DNA of 49,793 nucleotides, from NCBI GenBank assembly GCA_020650975.1, contig JAIPMN010000302.1, positions 1 through 49,793 on the forward strand, in the 5' to 3' direction. The notes beneath the pieces are model-generated. The model was not told the DNA's origin, did not search any database, and saw only the letters and a program-made list of their open reading frames with translations. The DNA is from Apostichopus californicus. Lineage: Eukaryota; Echinodermata; Holothuroidea; Aspidochirotida; Stichopodidae. A program made the translations under genes and the position numbers. This document shows, piece after piece, positions 45,201-47,855 of this stretch (positions are counted from its first letter, which is position 1; each line of letters begins with the position of its first letter).

Positions 45201-47817
45201 ATTATAAGGGAACACATAAACGTAATTGGCTTAGGCCTATATGGTTGAAATTAACATGTTATATCGGCATTCAAAGAGGATCTCTACTTGGCGCATGCAA
45301 TACTCACCGATAATAAAACTTAGCAAAAATCCTGGCCCTGCGAGATTTCGATCAGACTCCCAAATCAAGGTAAGTTGGTTGGTATCGAAGAGTAAAGGTG
45401 AAACAGAACGATTCCCAGGCTGTAGATCTCCGCTCAATTTAAATACTTCCGGGTCACGAATACCCGGTGGAGTTGGTCCATCGTTGAAGTATAATTCGTC
45501 CTTGTCGAGTTCAGTAATGAAAAAGTCTATATTCAGCCGAATGGATTCCGCGTTTGGAAATTTGACTTGGTAGTAACACACTTGATTGATTCCATATGGA
45601 TCTGGCCATTCTGGTGACGTTATACTTCCATTCGTCTCCAGATGGAAATTCTGGTCGCAATTTCTTCTGGCGCCAGATAACACTGAAAATTGATAATTAA
45701 TGGGAATTCTTTATGGGCAAGCAATAGTATTATATATATTGTGATATAGCAATTCAAATGAGTGCAGCTCATATTCTATACAGGTCCATATTCAACGAGG
45801 ATGGGTTTCTTTCTTTTCAAACTGACACACACACACACACACAAATCAAATTCAAACGTGGTTATTAATTAGCACAACGTACCTTGCTTCATTCATACAC
45901 ATTTATAGACCTTTTTCACAGTCTAAATTTACCTCAAAATGCACCACCTGAAGTCTAATGGTATTTTTTCCCTGTGGAAGGGGAAGGGATGTGGTGGTCC
46001 TACACGATCTACATGGAAGTTGGCTTTAAAGACCTGGAGTACTGGATCCTCTACTGTGAAACAAATACTGTTTGCTTTCTTTTCTTTCTTTATTTCTTTT
46101 GATATAATCAAGTAGTCTGAATTGCCCCTGATTATGCTGTGGTACGTTCAATGCTTTTGTATTTATGTGTTCTTGTTCTTGTTTTGTATATATAAGTTTT
46201 TGCGGGGGGCCAGGGGCGGAGGGAGGTGTGATTGTGTTAAATCTTCCTTATGCAAAAATTGAAATGAAATAAAACTGTTAGCAAACTGCTTATCCACTAG
46301 AGAGCCTGTGTAAGAGAATGTGTAAAAGTAAGTTGGCTTGACGTTTCGATCCTAGCAGGATCTGAGGCTGATGCAAAAATTGTTAGAGTGTTATAAGCAC
46401 AACATACCACCATGCACAGAGATACAACACAGCAAACACAAAAACGTTTTAAAACGTTATTAAAACATTTCGTCTTTTGTTAACGTAATAAATATGTCAC
46501 GAAAACGTTTTCAGGCTATTATTTCAAAAAGTGTTTTCGTTAAAACATTAATATAACATTAATATCTCATAAAAACGTTATGCCGACGTTTTTATAACAC
46601 CACATTTATCGTTATAAAAACATATTTTTTTTATATAGAGGCTCTTTTAAAAATGTTATGATAAAGTTTTGTGTTTGCTGGGAACGTCATCTATTCCTGA
46701 AAATATACATACATTCAGCATACACAATTTATGGATAATCGATCACAAAGTATGTTTTCCTCTTGGTTTGGTAGGGGACTCTGGGAACCGTCGATGACTT
46801 AGAAGCCAACAGGCTGTAAAGGCTTAGTCACCGAATTTGAAAGGTAATTTGACTGCAATTGCTATAGTAACAATTACTATTGTATAACTGTATAGGTTAT
46901 TGATCAAAGCGTTGTTGTACTTTACTTTTTAACAGGATAATTCAGGCTTGGGTAAATTCATTTTTTGACTGATCAATTGACACATATAGGGGGGCTACTC
47001 TCGGCATACTGGTGAAACTTTCATTCAAATTATATACGTACATTGAAACTGAGATATTGATAGTCACATGTTGTATAACACGTTGTGTAAAGCTTTGCAG
47101 TGCAACCTTTAAGGTGCACTTTTTCTTCCTTTATGCTTTTTTTCTGTGTATTTGTTGTTGTTTTTTAATATTCTTCTAACAGAAACAGACAAAGGTGCAT
47201 TCCACCAATGAAAGATAAAAGCCCCTCGTCACTTGTTGCTTATATTGCAACTTACATTGTTCCTTTGGCATTTCACAGTCTTGGCCTATCCATTCTCCAA
47301 CACAGAAACATACGTAACCCGGACTGATAGGGGCTTCCTGGCACGCAGCACCATTCTGACAAGGACTGCTTGAGCAAGCTGAACGAACAAATCATGAAAA
47401 CAAATTAATGCAAAACAGGAAGAAGAATTTGAAAGACAGCATATATAATATGTAAAATATGACAGAAATTACCAAAATTTGACGTAATTAATTTACCGCA
47501 TTTCATTAGTGTAAAAAATTCACTCGGGAAATTACTTTTTCATGGTCGTTTACTTTTGCTTGGTATATTAAATGTCTCGAATAAATCATTAAAAATCACC
47601 GATACCAACATATTTAGATCAACATGATCATTTCAAAATTCAATACCGATATACCAGAACATGATATTTTCTTCATTAAATTTACATCTTACGTGCTAAG
47701 ATATAGAAACTTGATGAATGAAACTGACACATGTGAGAACTTACGATTTGTTTGACCAAGTGCTTTTTCTGTACCAAGTAGCAAGAACGACAGCTGGAGA
47801 AGCAAGATTGTCTTCAT
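79..47817 (-). CDS. Giant multidomain extracellular protein gene (EGF/CUB/D/LDLa/cadherin), 3' end outside window
   Basis: This is a single gene of at least 41 coding exons, assembled by hand from GT-AG borders, codon phase and domain continuity; about 2,260 residues lie in the window. Domain order is signal peptide, EGF, CUB, EGF, D1-D3, EGF, EGF, D4-D6, sixteen EGFs, two LDLa, EGF, then cadherin repeats 1-3 and the start of 4. All module exons up to the first cadherin exon are phase 1-1, except the two split D domains, so modules can be added or lost without frameshift. No stop and no transmembrane segment are seen, so the carboxyl end lies left of position 1. The family is not recognised. 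The architecture suggests an extracellular matrix or cell-surface adhesion protein, but that role is inferred only from domains. Some exon joins could be alternative, and small exons in the introns could have been missed. Confidence 0.85.
752..864 (-). CDS. Exon 40: cadherin repeat 3, middle
   Basis: Phase 1 start, phase 0 end. [20 protein letters not shown] then [12 protein letters not shown] is the LDxE-like motif. Donor GTGAGT. The join across the split glycine (VAG-NEDG) is natural for a cadherin repeat. Confidence 0.88.
1443..1521 (-). CDS. Exon 39: cadherin repeat 3, first part
   Basis: Phase 0 start, phase 1 end. [20 protein letters not shown] matches the A-x-D-x-D block with a degenerate glycine and asparagine. 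Donor GTAATG. Confidence 0.87.
1950..2075 (-). CDS. Exon 38: end of cadherin repeat 2, start of repeat 3
   Basis: 42 codons, phase 0-0. It opens with [11 protein letters not shown], completing A-x-D-x-G-x-P-x-x-S with AQ of exon 37, then VLDVQDSPP as the linker, then DITIPET for repeat 3. Donor GTGAGC. Confidence 0.9.
2152..2183. repeat. GTAT microsatellite
   Basis: About eight consecutive GTAT units in the intron before exon 38. Confidence 0.9.
2923..3030 (-). CDS. Exon 37: cadherin repeat 2, second half
   Basis: 36 codons, phase 0-0. [20 protein letters not shown], then [12 protein letters not shown] is the expected LDxE calcium motif. Acceptor TTTCAG, donor GTGAGT. Confidence 0.9.
3254..3567. 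mobile_element. Small inverted-repeat element with TAAGGTGAC ends
   Basis: Left TAAGGTGACAAGATTTCC and right GGTATGGTCACCTTA form imperfect inverted repeats 300 bp apart, with the same ends as the element at 18641-19228. No matching 8-bp target duplication is visible, so its limits are less sure. It lies in the intron between cadherin exons 36 and 37. Confidence 0.5.
3771..3977 (-). CDS. Exon 36: end of cadherin repeat 1 and first half of repeat 2
   Basis: 69 codons, phase 0-0. The inter-repeat calcium motif EDVNDNPP is followed by LPEDTP, then [16 protein letters not shown], a near-perfect cadherin A-x-D-x-D-x-G-x-N block. It ends at S|GTATGG. Confidence 0.92.
4440..4757. repeat. ~113-bp tandem triplication carrying the donor of exon 35
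   Basis: Three units share CTTTACTTGGCTGCTCCTA, CTGTCAT, CCAGGAGTCACTT and CTTACCCTTGCTCC. The last is the minus-strand exon end GGAGCAAGG and its GTAAG donor. Donors are at 4743-4744 (real), 4631-4632 and 4518-4519. Confidence 0.85.
4745..4801 (-). CDS. Exon 35: cadherin repeat 1, short exon
   Basis: Only 19 codons, phase 0-0: [19 protein letters not shown]. It supplies the F-strand and the RDSEG motif needed between LDRE and DVNDN. The donor (G|GTAAGTGA) and the last nine exon bases are repeated twice more in the intron. Confidence 0.85.
5425..5470 (+). other. Penelope/hammerhead-like motif
   Basis: TTTGAAGAAGATCCTGCCAG continuing GATCGAAAG: a GATCCTG/CAGGATC stem followed by GAAA, preceded by TGAAGA. 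This resembles the stem II plus GAAA part of hammerhead motifs carried by Penelope-like elements, but the CTGATGA core is not intact. A related block is found on the minus strand at 46331-46375. Confidence 0.35.
5965..6104 (-). CDS. Exon 34: cadherin repeat 1, middle
   Basis: Phase 1 start, phase 0 end. [32 protein letters not shown]: the LDRE motif closes the exon. The usual A-x-D-x-D is reduced to ARDLNG. Donor GTAACA. The join to exon 33 gives [12 protein letters not shown], continuous with the cadherin fold. Confidence 0.88.
6451..6996. repeat. 42-bp minisatellite, 13 units, each with a copied splice donor
   Basis: Begins at the donor of exon 33. Each 42-bp unit read on the minus strand copies the end of exon 33 (GAAGATACTCCA) plus intron start (AGTAAGTTTGAA). 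All 13 units are open in the exon frame, as 14-residue units like [14 protein letters not shown], and a stop occurs only after the last. Units 4-7 alternate KLK and KSK variants, showing an 84-bp higher-order step. Confidence 0.92.
6997..7071 (-). CDS. Exon 33: start of cadherin repeat 1
   Basis: 25 codons, phase 1-1. [20 protein letters not shown] gives the linker and the PED calcium-site motif of a cadherin repeat. It ends at G|GTAAGT. Thirteen 42-bp repeats follow at once, most carrying a GTAAGT in the same phase, so longer in-frame forms of this exon are possible. Confidence 0.88.
7510..7623 (-). CDS. Exon 32: EGF domain 21
   Basis: 38 codons, phase 1-1. [28 protein letters not shown]. 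Fits both sugar consensus motifs. It joins the LDLa pair to the cadherin part. Donor GTAAGT. Confidence 0.92.
8717..8980 (-). CDS. Exon 31: two LDL-receptor class A modules
   Basis: 88 codons, phase 1-1, with a threonine/proline linker (TTPTEPP) and twelve cysteines. LDLa2 is canonical: [19 protein letters not shown], then NDGSDE, the calcium-binding acidic cluster. LDLa1 has all six cysteines ([16 protein letters not shown]) but VDGFFDE in place of DGSDE, so the serine of its calcium loop is lost. LDLa modules commonly bind basic ligands through calcium-ordered acidic loops. Encoding both in one exon is unlike the one-module-per-exon pattern elsewhere in this gene. Confidence 0.93.
8981..10126 (-). 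other. Intron 30, 1.1 kb
   Basis: Holds copy 1 of dispersed repeat family A (about 9370-9725). A plus-strand open frame at 8805-9185 is antisense to the LDLa exon and is not supported. Confidence 0.5.
9370..9725 (+). repeat. Dispersed repeat family A, copy 1
   Basis: Shared blocks with copies at 12060 and 27485 in the same order: CAACCAAAACAGCTTTGGAA, CAGATTGCATTGTAACTA, GATACTGAAATAAA, GATCCACCCAA. No terminal inverted repeats or coding capacity seen. Confidence 0.7.
10127..10237 (-). CDS. Exon 30: EGF domain 20
   Basis: 37 codons, phase 1-1. [28 protein letters not shown]. Fits both O-glucose and O-fucose consensus. Last of the sixteen-exon EGF ladder; the split codon starts with T. Donor GTAAGT. 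Confidence 0.9.
10719..10838 (-). CDS. Exon 29: EGF domain 19
   Basis: 40 codons, phase 1-1. [29 protein letters not shown]. One extra residue lies between cysteines 1 and 2. CLNAGSC fits the O-fucose consensus. The split codon begins with A. Donor GTAAGT. Confidence 0.9.
11214..11362. repeat. ~78-bp tandem duplication
   Basis: Two units share AAGTAAAT, CCTAGGATGTT / CATAGGATGTT, AAAGCCAA, TGTGA, CTCAAGGTG and GGGTAATCA. It lies in the intron between EGF exons 28 and 29. Confidence 0.8.
11622..11741 (-). CDS. Exon 28: EGF domain 18
   Basis: 40 codons, phase 1-1. [28 protein letters not shown]. The NGG of other copies is AGS here, but CSAGSTC still fits the O-fucose consensus. Donor GTAAGC. 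Confidence 0.9.
12060..12375 (+). repeat. Dispersed repeat family A, copy 2
   Basis: Contains ACATCAAGTTCAGATTGCAT and GAAGATACTGAAATAAA as in copy 1. A block resembling its start (CGACTGAATTTCTGT) reappears at 12308, so part of the unit is duplicated. Confidence 0.7.
12883..13134 (+). mobile_element. tRNA-headed SINE
   Basis: The head (12883-12953) resembles a tRNA: TTGGAGT at the start pairs with ACTCCAA at the end, an A box TAGCTCAGTGG at 12892 and a B box GGTTTGAGTCA at 12936. The T-arm stem does not pair properly, so it is not a working tRNA gene. A ~150-bp body follows, ending in a CATA-type simple repeat that runs up to the donor of exon 27. This is the layout of a tRNA-derived SINE, inserted antisense to the host gene. 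Confidence 0.8.
13140..13256 (-). CDS. Exon 27: EGF domain 17
   Basis: 39 codons, phase 1-1. [28 protein letters not shown]. Fits both sugar consensus motifs. Its donor (GTAAGTATGTATG) runs directly into the simple-repeat tail of a SINE lying on the opposite strand. Confidence 0.9.
14444..14560 (-). CDS. Exon 26: EGF domain 16
   Basis: 39 codons, phase 1-1. [35 protein letters not shown] fits the O-fucose consensus. The donor is GTTATC, weak outside the GT, but exon length and phase agree with the neighbours. Confidence 0.88.
14796..14847 (-). pseudogene. Decayed copy of the 3' end of exon 25 with its donor
   Basis: About 50 nt on the minus strand match the last part of exon 25 (14905-14954): CCTGGGTGAAAACTGCCAAA, then AATCTTG and a GTGAGG donor. 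The copy lies 107 bp further into the intron. It has no acceptor of its own and lacks the first five cysteines, so it cannot be an independent exon. Confidence 0.8.
14905..15021 (-). CDS. Exon 25: EGF domain 15
   Basis: 39 codons, phase 1-1. [35 protein letters not shown] fits the O-fucose consensus. A decayed copy of its last ~50 nt with a second donor lies 107 bp into the following intron. Donor GTGAGT. Confidence 0.9.
15127..15224 (+). repeat. G-rich GGGGATGGGGATG simple repeat
   Basis: Degenerate GGGGAT/GGTGTG units in the intron between EGF exons 24 and 25. A histidine/proline-rich open frame on the other strand is only a by-product of the repeat. Confidence 0.75.
16135..16251 (-). CDS. 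Exon 24: EGF domain 14
   Basis: 39 codons, phase 1-1. [27 protein letters not shown]. The usual glycine before cysteine 6 is replaced (FLLPDC), so the last loop is atypical. Fits both O-glucose (CASLPC) and O-fucose (CRNGGTC) consensus. Donor GTAAGT. Confidence 0.86.
16488..17000 (+). repeat. Dispersed repeat family C, copy 1
   Basis: Shares long stretches with the minus strand of 22830-23215, for example TATTTCAGTGGTCAAGCC and CAGGTGACTGGTCAATTAAT. An open frame (16497-16790) is partly shared by both copies but has no recognised domain, so it is treated as repeat sequence. Carries the 28-nt palindrome. Confidence 0.75.
16828..16855. mobile_element. 28-nt perfect palindrome flanked by 7-bp direct repeats
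   Basis: CAGGGAGTTGTT, a 4-nt loop ATGG, then AACAACTCCCTG. The flanks GTTATAT (16821-16827) and GTTATAT (16856-16862) are identical. The related repeat copy at 22830-23215 lacks this piece. A second copy with one mismatch is at 43957-43984. Confidence 0.65.
17450..17566 (-). CDS. Exon 23: EGF domain 13
   Basis: 39 codons, phase 1-1. [14 protein letters not shown], then a serine run, [14 protein letters not shown]. The exon was ended at A|GTAGGT because this keeps phase 1; the alternative GTTCCA four bases later would break the frame. The split codon starts with A, giving R at the junction with exon 24. Confidence 0.85.
17987..18103 (-). CDS. Exon 22: EGF domain 12 (duplicate of exon 21)
   Basis: 39 codons, phase 1-1. 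[31 protein letters not shown]. Paralogue of exon 21 by a roughly 2.1-kb tandem duplication that carried intron sequence with it. Fits the O-glucose consensus. Donor GTAAAA. Confidence 0.9.
   Translation of the reverse strand: MPVSHHLVPTVVSASQIFRIISSAVLVATVSSVPCVSF
18641..19228. mobile_element. Degraded hAT-like element with transposase relic
   Basis: Ends TAAGGTGA / TCACCTTA with an exact 8-bp direct repeat CCCTTCAC immediately outside (18633-18640 and 19229-19236). A plus-strand frame at 18829-19017 reads [20 protein letters not shown] and continues to EKY. This looks like the carboxyl end of a hAT-type transposase, by memory of such proteins only. The element is 588 bp and cannot be autonomous. 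Confidence 0.6.
20114..20230 (-). CDS. Exon 21: EGF domain 11 (duplicate of exon 22)
   Basis: 39 codons, phase 1-1. [31 protein letters not shown]. Exon and flanking intron are plainly related to exon 22 (17987-18103): both share NGGIC, the RNNQFSC/QNNQFSC run and a downstream intron with matching blocks, so this is a fairly recent tandem duplication. Donor GTAATT. Confidence 0.9.
20985..21104 (-). CDS. Exon 20: EGF domain 10
   Basis: 40 codons, phase 1-1. [28 protein letters not shown]. Fits both the O-glucose (CFSSPC) and O-fucose (CLNGGSC) consensus. Donor GTGAGA. An 84-bp tandem array begins 204 bp upstream in the preceding intron. Confidence 0.9.
21308..21643. repeat. 84-bp tandem repeat, four full units
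   Basis: Four units of exactly 84 bp beginning CTGGAGATAGCACTCTATAG or CTGAAGATAG, at 21308, 21392, 21476 and 21560, with few differences. 84 is a multiple of three, which is why a long minus-strand open frame covers them. It lies in the intron between EGF exons 19 and 20. Confidence 0.92.
22077..22193 (-). CDS. Exon 19: EGF domain 9
   Basis: 39 codons, phase 1-1. [28 protein letters not shown]. The first residue is E where most others have D. CSSSPC fits the O-glucose consensus. Donor GTAAGG. Confidence 0.9.
22830..23215 (-). repeat. Dispersed repeat family C, copy 2 (inverted)
   Basis: Inverted relative to 16488-17000. Ends about 70 bp from EGF exon 18. It shows the site without the 28-nt palindrome. 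Confidence 0.75.
23288..23404 (-). CDS. Exon 18: EGF domain 8
   Basis: 39 codons, phase 1-1. [35 protein letters not shown] fits the O-fucose consensus. The donor is an unusual GTTTGT but the phase agrees with all neighbours. A dispersed repeat ends about 70 bp downstream. Confidence 0.87.
23773..23886 (-). CDS. Exon 17: EGF domain 7
   Basis: 38 codons, phase 1-1. [13 protein letters not shown] has one residue fewer than usual between cysteines 2 and 3; then [20 protein letters not shown] fits the O-glucose consensus. Donor GTAAGT. Confidence 0.9.
24590..24721 (-). CDS. Exon 16: EGF domain 6
   Basis: 44 codons, phase 1-1, the longest EGF of the run because of an insertion (PFEIPGGVS) between cysteines 3 and 4. 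[36 protein letters not shown] fits the O-fucose consensus. Donor GTAAGT. Confidence 0.9.
25883..25993 (-). CDS. Exon 15: EGF domain 5
   Basis: 37 codons, phase 1-1. [28 protein letters not shown]. First of a run of sixteen single-EGF exons. Neither the O-fucose nor the O-glucose consensus is met. Donor GTGAGT. Confidence 0.92.
26365..26417 (+). repeat. G-run stretch
   Basis: GGGGTGGGTGGGGGG followed by further GGG blocks within about 50 bp on the plus strand, giving enough G-runs for a G-quadruplex. On the minus-strand transcript it appears as C-runs. Confidence 0.7.
27002..27235 (-). CDS. Exon 14: D6, carboxyl-terminal part
   Basis: 78 codons, phase 1-1, completing a 141-codon D6. It carries [10 protein letters not shown] (C-x6-C) and VQCMEYDC (C-x4-C) with EG, as in the other copies. 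It closes the D region; all following exons down to the LDLa exon encode single EGF domains. Confidence 0.86.
27485..27930 (+). repeat. Dispersed repeat family A, copy 3
   Basis: Contains AAACAGCTTTGGAAG, CATATTGCATTGTAACTA, GATCCACCCAAGGGGAAT. It is the longest copy and more diverged in the middle. Confidence 0.65.
27950..28330. repeat. ~115-bp tandem array carrying the donor of exon 13
   Basis: Shared blocks ACACAGCTACTAGCAGGGAA, AAGGATTGATAA and TTACCTGCTGTA. Donor-like sites occur at 28300-28301 (real), 28183-28184, 28067-28068 and 27955-27956; the second has changed to GTCAGG. The part copied from the exon has diverged more than the intron part. Confidence 0.8.
28302..28490 (-). CDS. 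Exon 13: D6, amino-terminal part
   Basis: 63 codons, phase 1-1, with [19 protein letters not shown], ending at ITA with a GTAAGA donor. The closest relative by eye is D3, but the intron lies 17 codons further on and in another phase. Three further copies of the exon end and donor follow in the intron. Confidence 0.85.
29531..30223. mobile_element. TTAA-flanked inverted-repeat element, host of the nested hAT element
   Basis: Outer ends TTAAGGTGGCATACTCC (left) and the inverse of TTAAGGTAGCATACGCCC (right) form imperfect inverted repeats flanked by TTAA, the target of piggyBac-type transposases. Without the 398-bp hAT insertion and one copy of its target duplication it would be about 290 bp. 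A related partial copy lies at 43335-43800. Confidence 0.7.
29563..29960. mobile_element. hAT-like non-autonomous element with 8-bp target duplication
   Basis: A 398-bp, GC-rich block with perfect 16-bp terminal inverted repeats (CAGGGTTGTCCAACCT left, AGGTTGGACAACCCTG right) and an exact 8-bp direct repeat GTCTATAT on both flanks (29555-29562 and 29961-29968). Eight-bp duplications and CAGGG-type ends are typical of the hAT superfamily. No transposase is encoded. It lies in the D4-D6 region, in the intron between D5 and the first half of D6. Confidence 0.9.
30399..30821 (-). CDS. Exon 12: D5
   Basis: 141 codons, one phase 1-1 exon. Somewhat divergent: [13 protein letters not shown] has one extra residue between W and V, and the DG turn is replaced by DPDDPGS. 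The cysteine pattern is intact: [10 protein letters not shown] and SDCVEVAC with RG. Acceptor TTACACAG, donor GTATGT. Confidence 0.87.
31980..32387 (-). CDS. Exon 11: D4
   Basis: 136 codons, one phase 1-1 exon, the shortest D copy. [22 protein letters not shown] (G in place of N before LW), [18 protein letters not shown] (C-x6-C), IGCSMINC (C-x4-C) with EG. First member of the second D triplet. The donor is GTAACA, weaker than most in this gene. Confidence 0.87.
32580..32800. repeat. ~78-bp tandem triplication
   Basis: Three units share GGGTACTAT, TATCAAAT, TTAACAGTAGCAAAGACAGT. The second and third are nearly identical. It lies upstream of D4, between EGF exon 10 and D4, with no splice-site content. 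Confidence 0.85.
33373..33495 (-). CDS. Exon 10: EGF domain 4
   Basis: 41 codons, phase 1-1. [27 protein letters not shown], followed by an acidic EEET tail. CLFGGTC fits the O-fucose consensus. It is only 288 bp from exon 9. Donor GTGAGA. Confidence 0.9.
33784..33897 (-). CDS. Exon 9: EGF domain 3
   Basis: 38 codons, phase 1-1. [33 protein letters not shown] fits the O-fucose consensus C-x4-(S/T)-C. This and the next exon separate the two D triplets. Donor GTGAGT. Confidence 0.9.
34790..35075 (-). CDS. Exon 8: D3, carboxyl-terminal part
   Basis: It begins in phase 0 with [13 protein letters not shown], which joins to NLWR of exon 7 to restore the NLW-x-V-x-x-F pattern seen in D1, D2 and D6. 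It carries [10 protein letters not shown] (C-x6-C) and RCQFFSC (C-x4-C), and ends in phase 1 after TG at a GTACGG donor. Together with exon 7 it makes a 142-codon domain. Confidence 0.85.
35195..35360 (+). repeat. Dispersed repeat family B, copy 1
   Basis: Shares GTTCAGCAAACC, TGAGGGTCAGTATG, TTTTGGGACACAC and TATTGAGCAATTCTCATGC in order with 41873-42084. Confidence 0.7.
37440..37945. repeat. ~20-bp minisatellite AGCAGGATTCCTTTAGAGTAC
   Basis: About twenty-five imperfect units of AGCAGGATTCCTTTAGAGT with 0-6 bp of length variation, ending about 75 bp from the donor of D3 exon 7. Units vary in spacing, as in minisatellites, with no separate spacers. Confidence 0.88.
38023..38162 (-). CDS. 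Exon 7: D3, amino-terminal part
   Basis: This exon holds the first 46 codons of D3 and ends exactly after GVNLWR at a phase 0 GTAAGT donor, interrupting the domain just after the conserved LW motif. The start is phase 1 like the other D domains. The remaining part is 2.9 kb away. A minisatellite of about 500 bp lies just downstream of the donor. Confidence 0.85.
38846..39265 (-). CDS. Exon 6: D2
   Basis: 140 codons, one phase 1-1 exon. Shows [12 protein letters not shown], a short serine-rich turn with SDGSVRV, then [10 protein letters not shown] (C-x6-C) and ITCQQLMC (C-x4-C) with GG. Alignable over its whole length with D1 and D3-D6. Acceptor ends TTACAG, donor GTACGG. Confidence 0.88.
40240..40662 (-). 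CDS. Exon 5: D1, first copy of unrecognised ~140-residue domain
   Basis: 141 codons in one phase 1-1 exon. Marks shared with five other copies: EG near the start (ALVEGTFVF), a hydrophobic strand, GFNLWQV, a DGNGQRI turn, then [10 protein letters not shown] (C-x6-C) and GCTPISC (C-x4-C) followed by RG at the exon end. The pattern of strands and the two close cysteine pairs suggest a beta-rich extracellular module. I do not recognise it as a named family. Confidence 0.88.
41529..41642 (-). CDS. Exon 4: EGF domain 2
   Basis: 38 codons, phase 1-1. Cysteines: [28 protein letters not shown]. The second loop is short and lacks the NGG motif found in most later EGFs. It is separated from the CUB exon by a 3.7-kb intron and from D1 by about 0.9 kb. 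Donor GTAAGG. Confidence 0.9.
41873..42084 (+). repeat. Dispersed repeat family B, copy 2
   Basis: Same orientation as copy 1, with about 45 bp more in the middle. No coding sequence or terminal repeats are seen. Confidence 0.7.
42623..42676. repeat. 20-bp perfect inverted repeat with 14-nt loop
   Basis: ACTTAAGTTATGTGTATAAA and its exact reverse complement, separated by 14 nt. It is A/T-rich and stands alone in intron 3. Confidence 0.85.
43335..43800. mobile_element. Partial relative of the TTAA-flanked element
   Basis: Shares blocks with 29961-30200 in the same order: GGTCTATATCC, CAGGAAAAGTGC, GCAGCAGGAGAAC-like, TGATGGGTAG, TTAGCTAGT, GATTTAGTGTGTAAGTCAAT. It lacks the hAT insertion and has an extra ~150 bp in the middle. 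Clear terminal inverted repeats are not visible. Confidence 0.6.
43957..43984. repeat. Second copy of the 28-nt palindrome
   Basis: CAGGGAGTTGTT-ATGG-AACAACTCCATG: the same stem and loop as at 16828-16855 with one change near the right end. No direct repeats are visible at the flanks. Confidence 0.6.
45308..45682 (-). CDS. Exon 3: CUB domain
   Basis: 125 codons in one phase 1-1 exon. The CUB signature is clear: [19 protein letters not shown] at the start, [12 protein letters not shown], then [14 protein letters not shown], and the closing [17 protein letters not shown]. Only the first cysteine pair is present; the second pair usual in CUB domains is missing. The acidic residues E (ITEL), D (KDEL) and the late D (ESDRN) sit where calcium-binding CUB domains have theirs. 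Flanked by EGF exons on both sides, as in EGF-CUB-EGF proteins that bind other matrix proteins. Confidence 0.92.
45683..47255 (-). other. Intron 2, 1.6 kb
   Basis: Holds a short CA microsatellite near 45828-45842, a Penelope/hammerhead-like motif near 46331-46375 and a small inverted-repeat element at 46430-46680. No coding sequence is seen. Confidence 0.5.
46430..46680. mobile_element. A/T-rich inverted-repeat element (CAGCAAACACAAAA ends)
   Basis: Left CAGCAAACACAAAA and right TTTTGTGTTTGCTG are perfect inverted repeats about 250 bp apart. The inside is full of AAAACGTT-type short palindromes. This is the build of a non-autonomous DNA element; no coding frame is present. Confidence 0.7.
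47256..47378 (-). CDS. Exon 2: EGF domain 1
   Basis: 41 codons, phase 1-1. Six cysteines in EGF spacing: [13 protein letters not shown], then [13 protein letters not shown]. The first loop fits the C-x-S-x-P-C O-glucose consensus. Acceptor is CAG with a purine-poor tract, donor GTAAGT. It follows the signal peptide directly, so this EGF forms the mature amino terminus. Confidence 0.9.
47745..47817 (-). CDS. Exon 1: signal peptide
   Basis: The ATG at 47817 opens a typical signal peptide: [15 protein letters not shown], then a small-residue region ending near KALGQ, where cleavage is likely. The exon ends in phase 1 at a GTAAGT donor. An in-frame upstream ATG near 47892 exists, but a good acceptor (TTTTCTATACAG) at 47856-47866 suggests the sequence just 5' of 47855 is intron. 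The 47817 ATG was therefore chosen, with 38 nt of 5' UTR in the same exon. Confidence 0.8.
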
Positions 47818-47855
47818 TTTTTGCCTTCTGAGAGGCACTAATCCGTATTTCCAAA

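Larger units (their letters stand above)
41643..45307 (-). other. Intron 3, 3.7 kb, between CUB and EGF exons
   Basis: No domain-bearing exon is seen. It contains a dispersed repeat copy (41873-42084), a 20-bp perfect hairpin (42623-42676), a partial copy of the TTAA-type element (43335-43800), a 28-nt palindrome (43957-43984) and degenerate A/T-rich short repeats around ATCGATTTAAATTGACATA (44460-44590). Confidence 0.6.
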
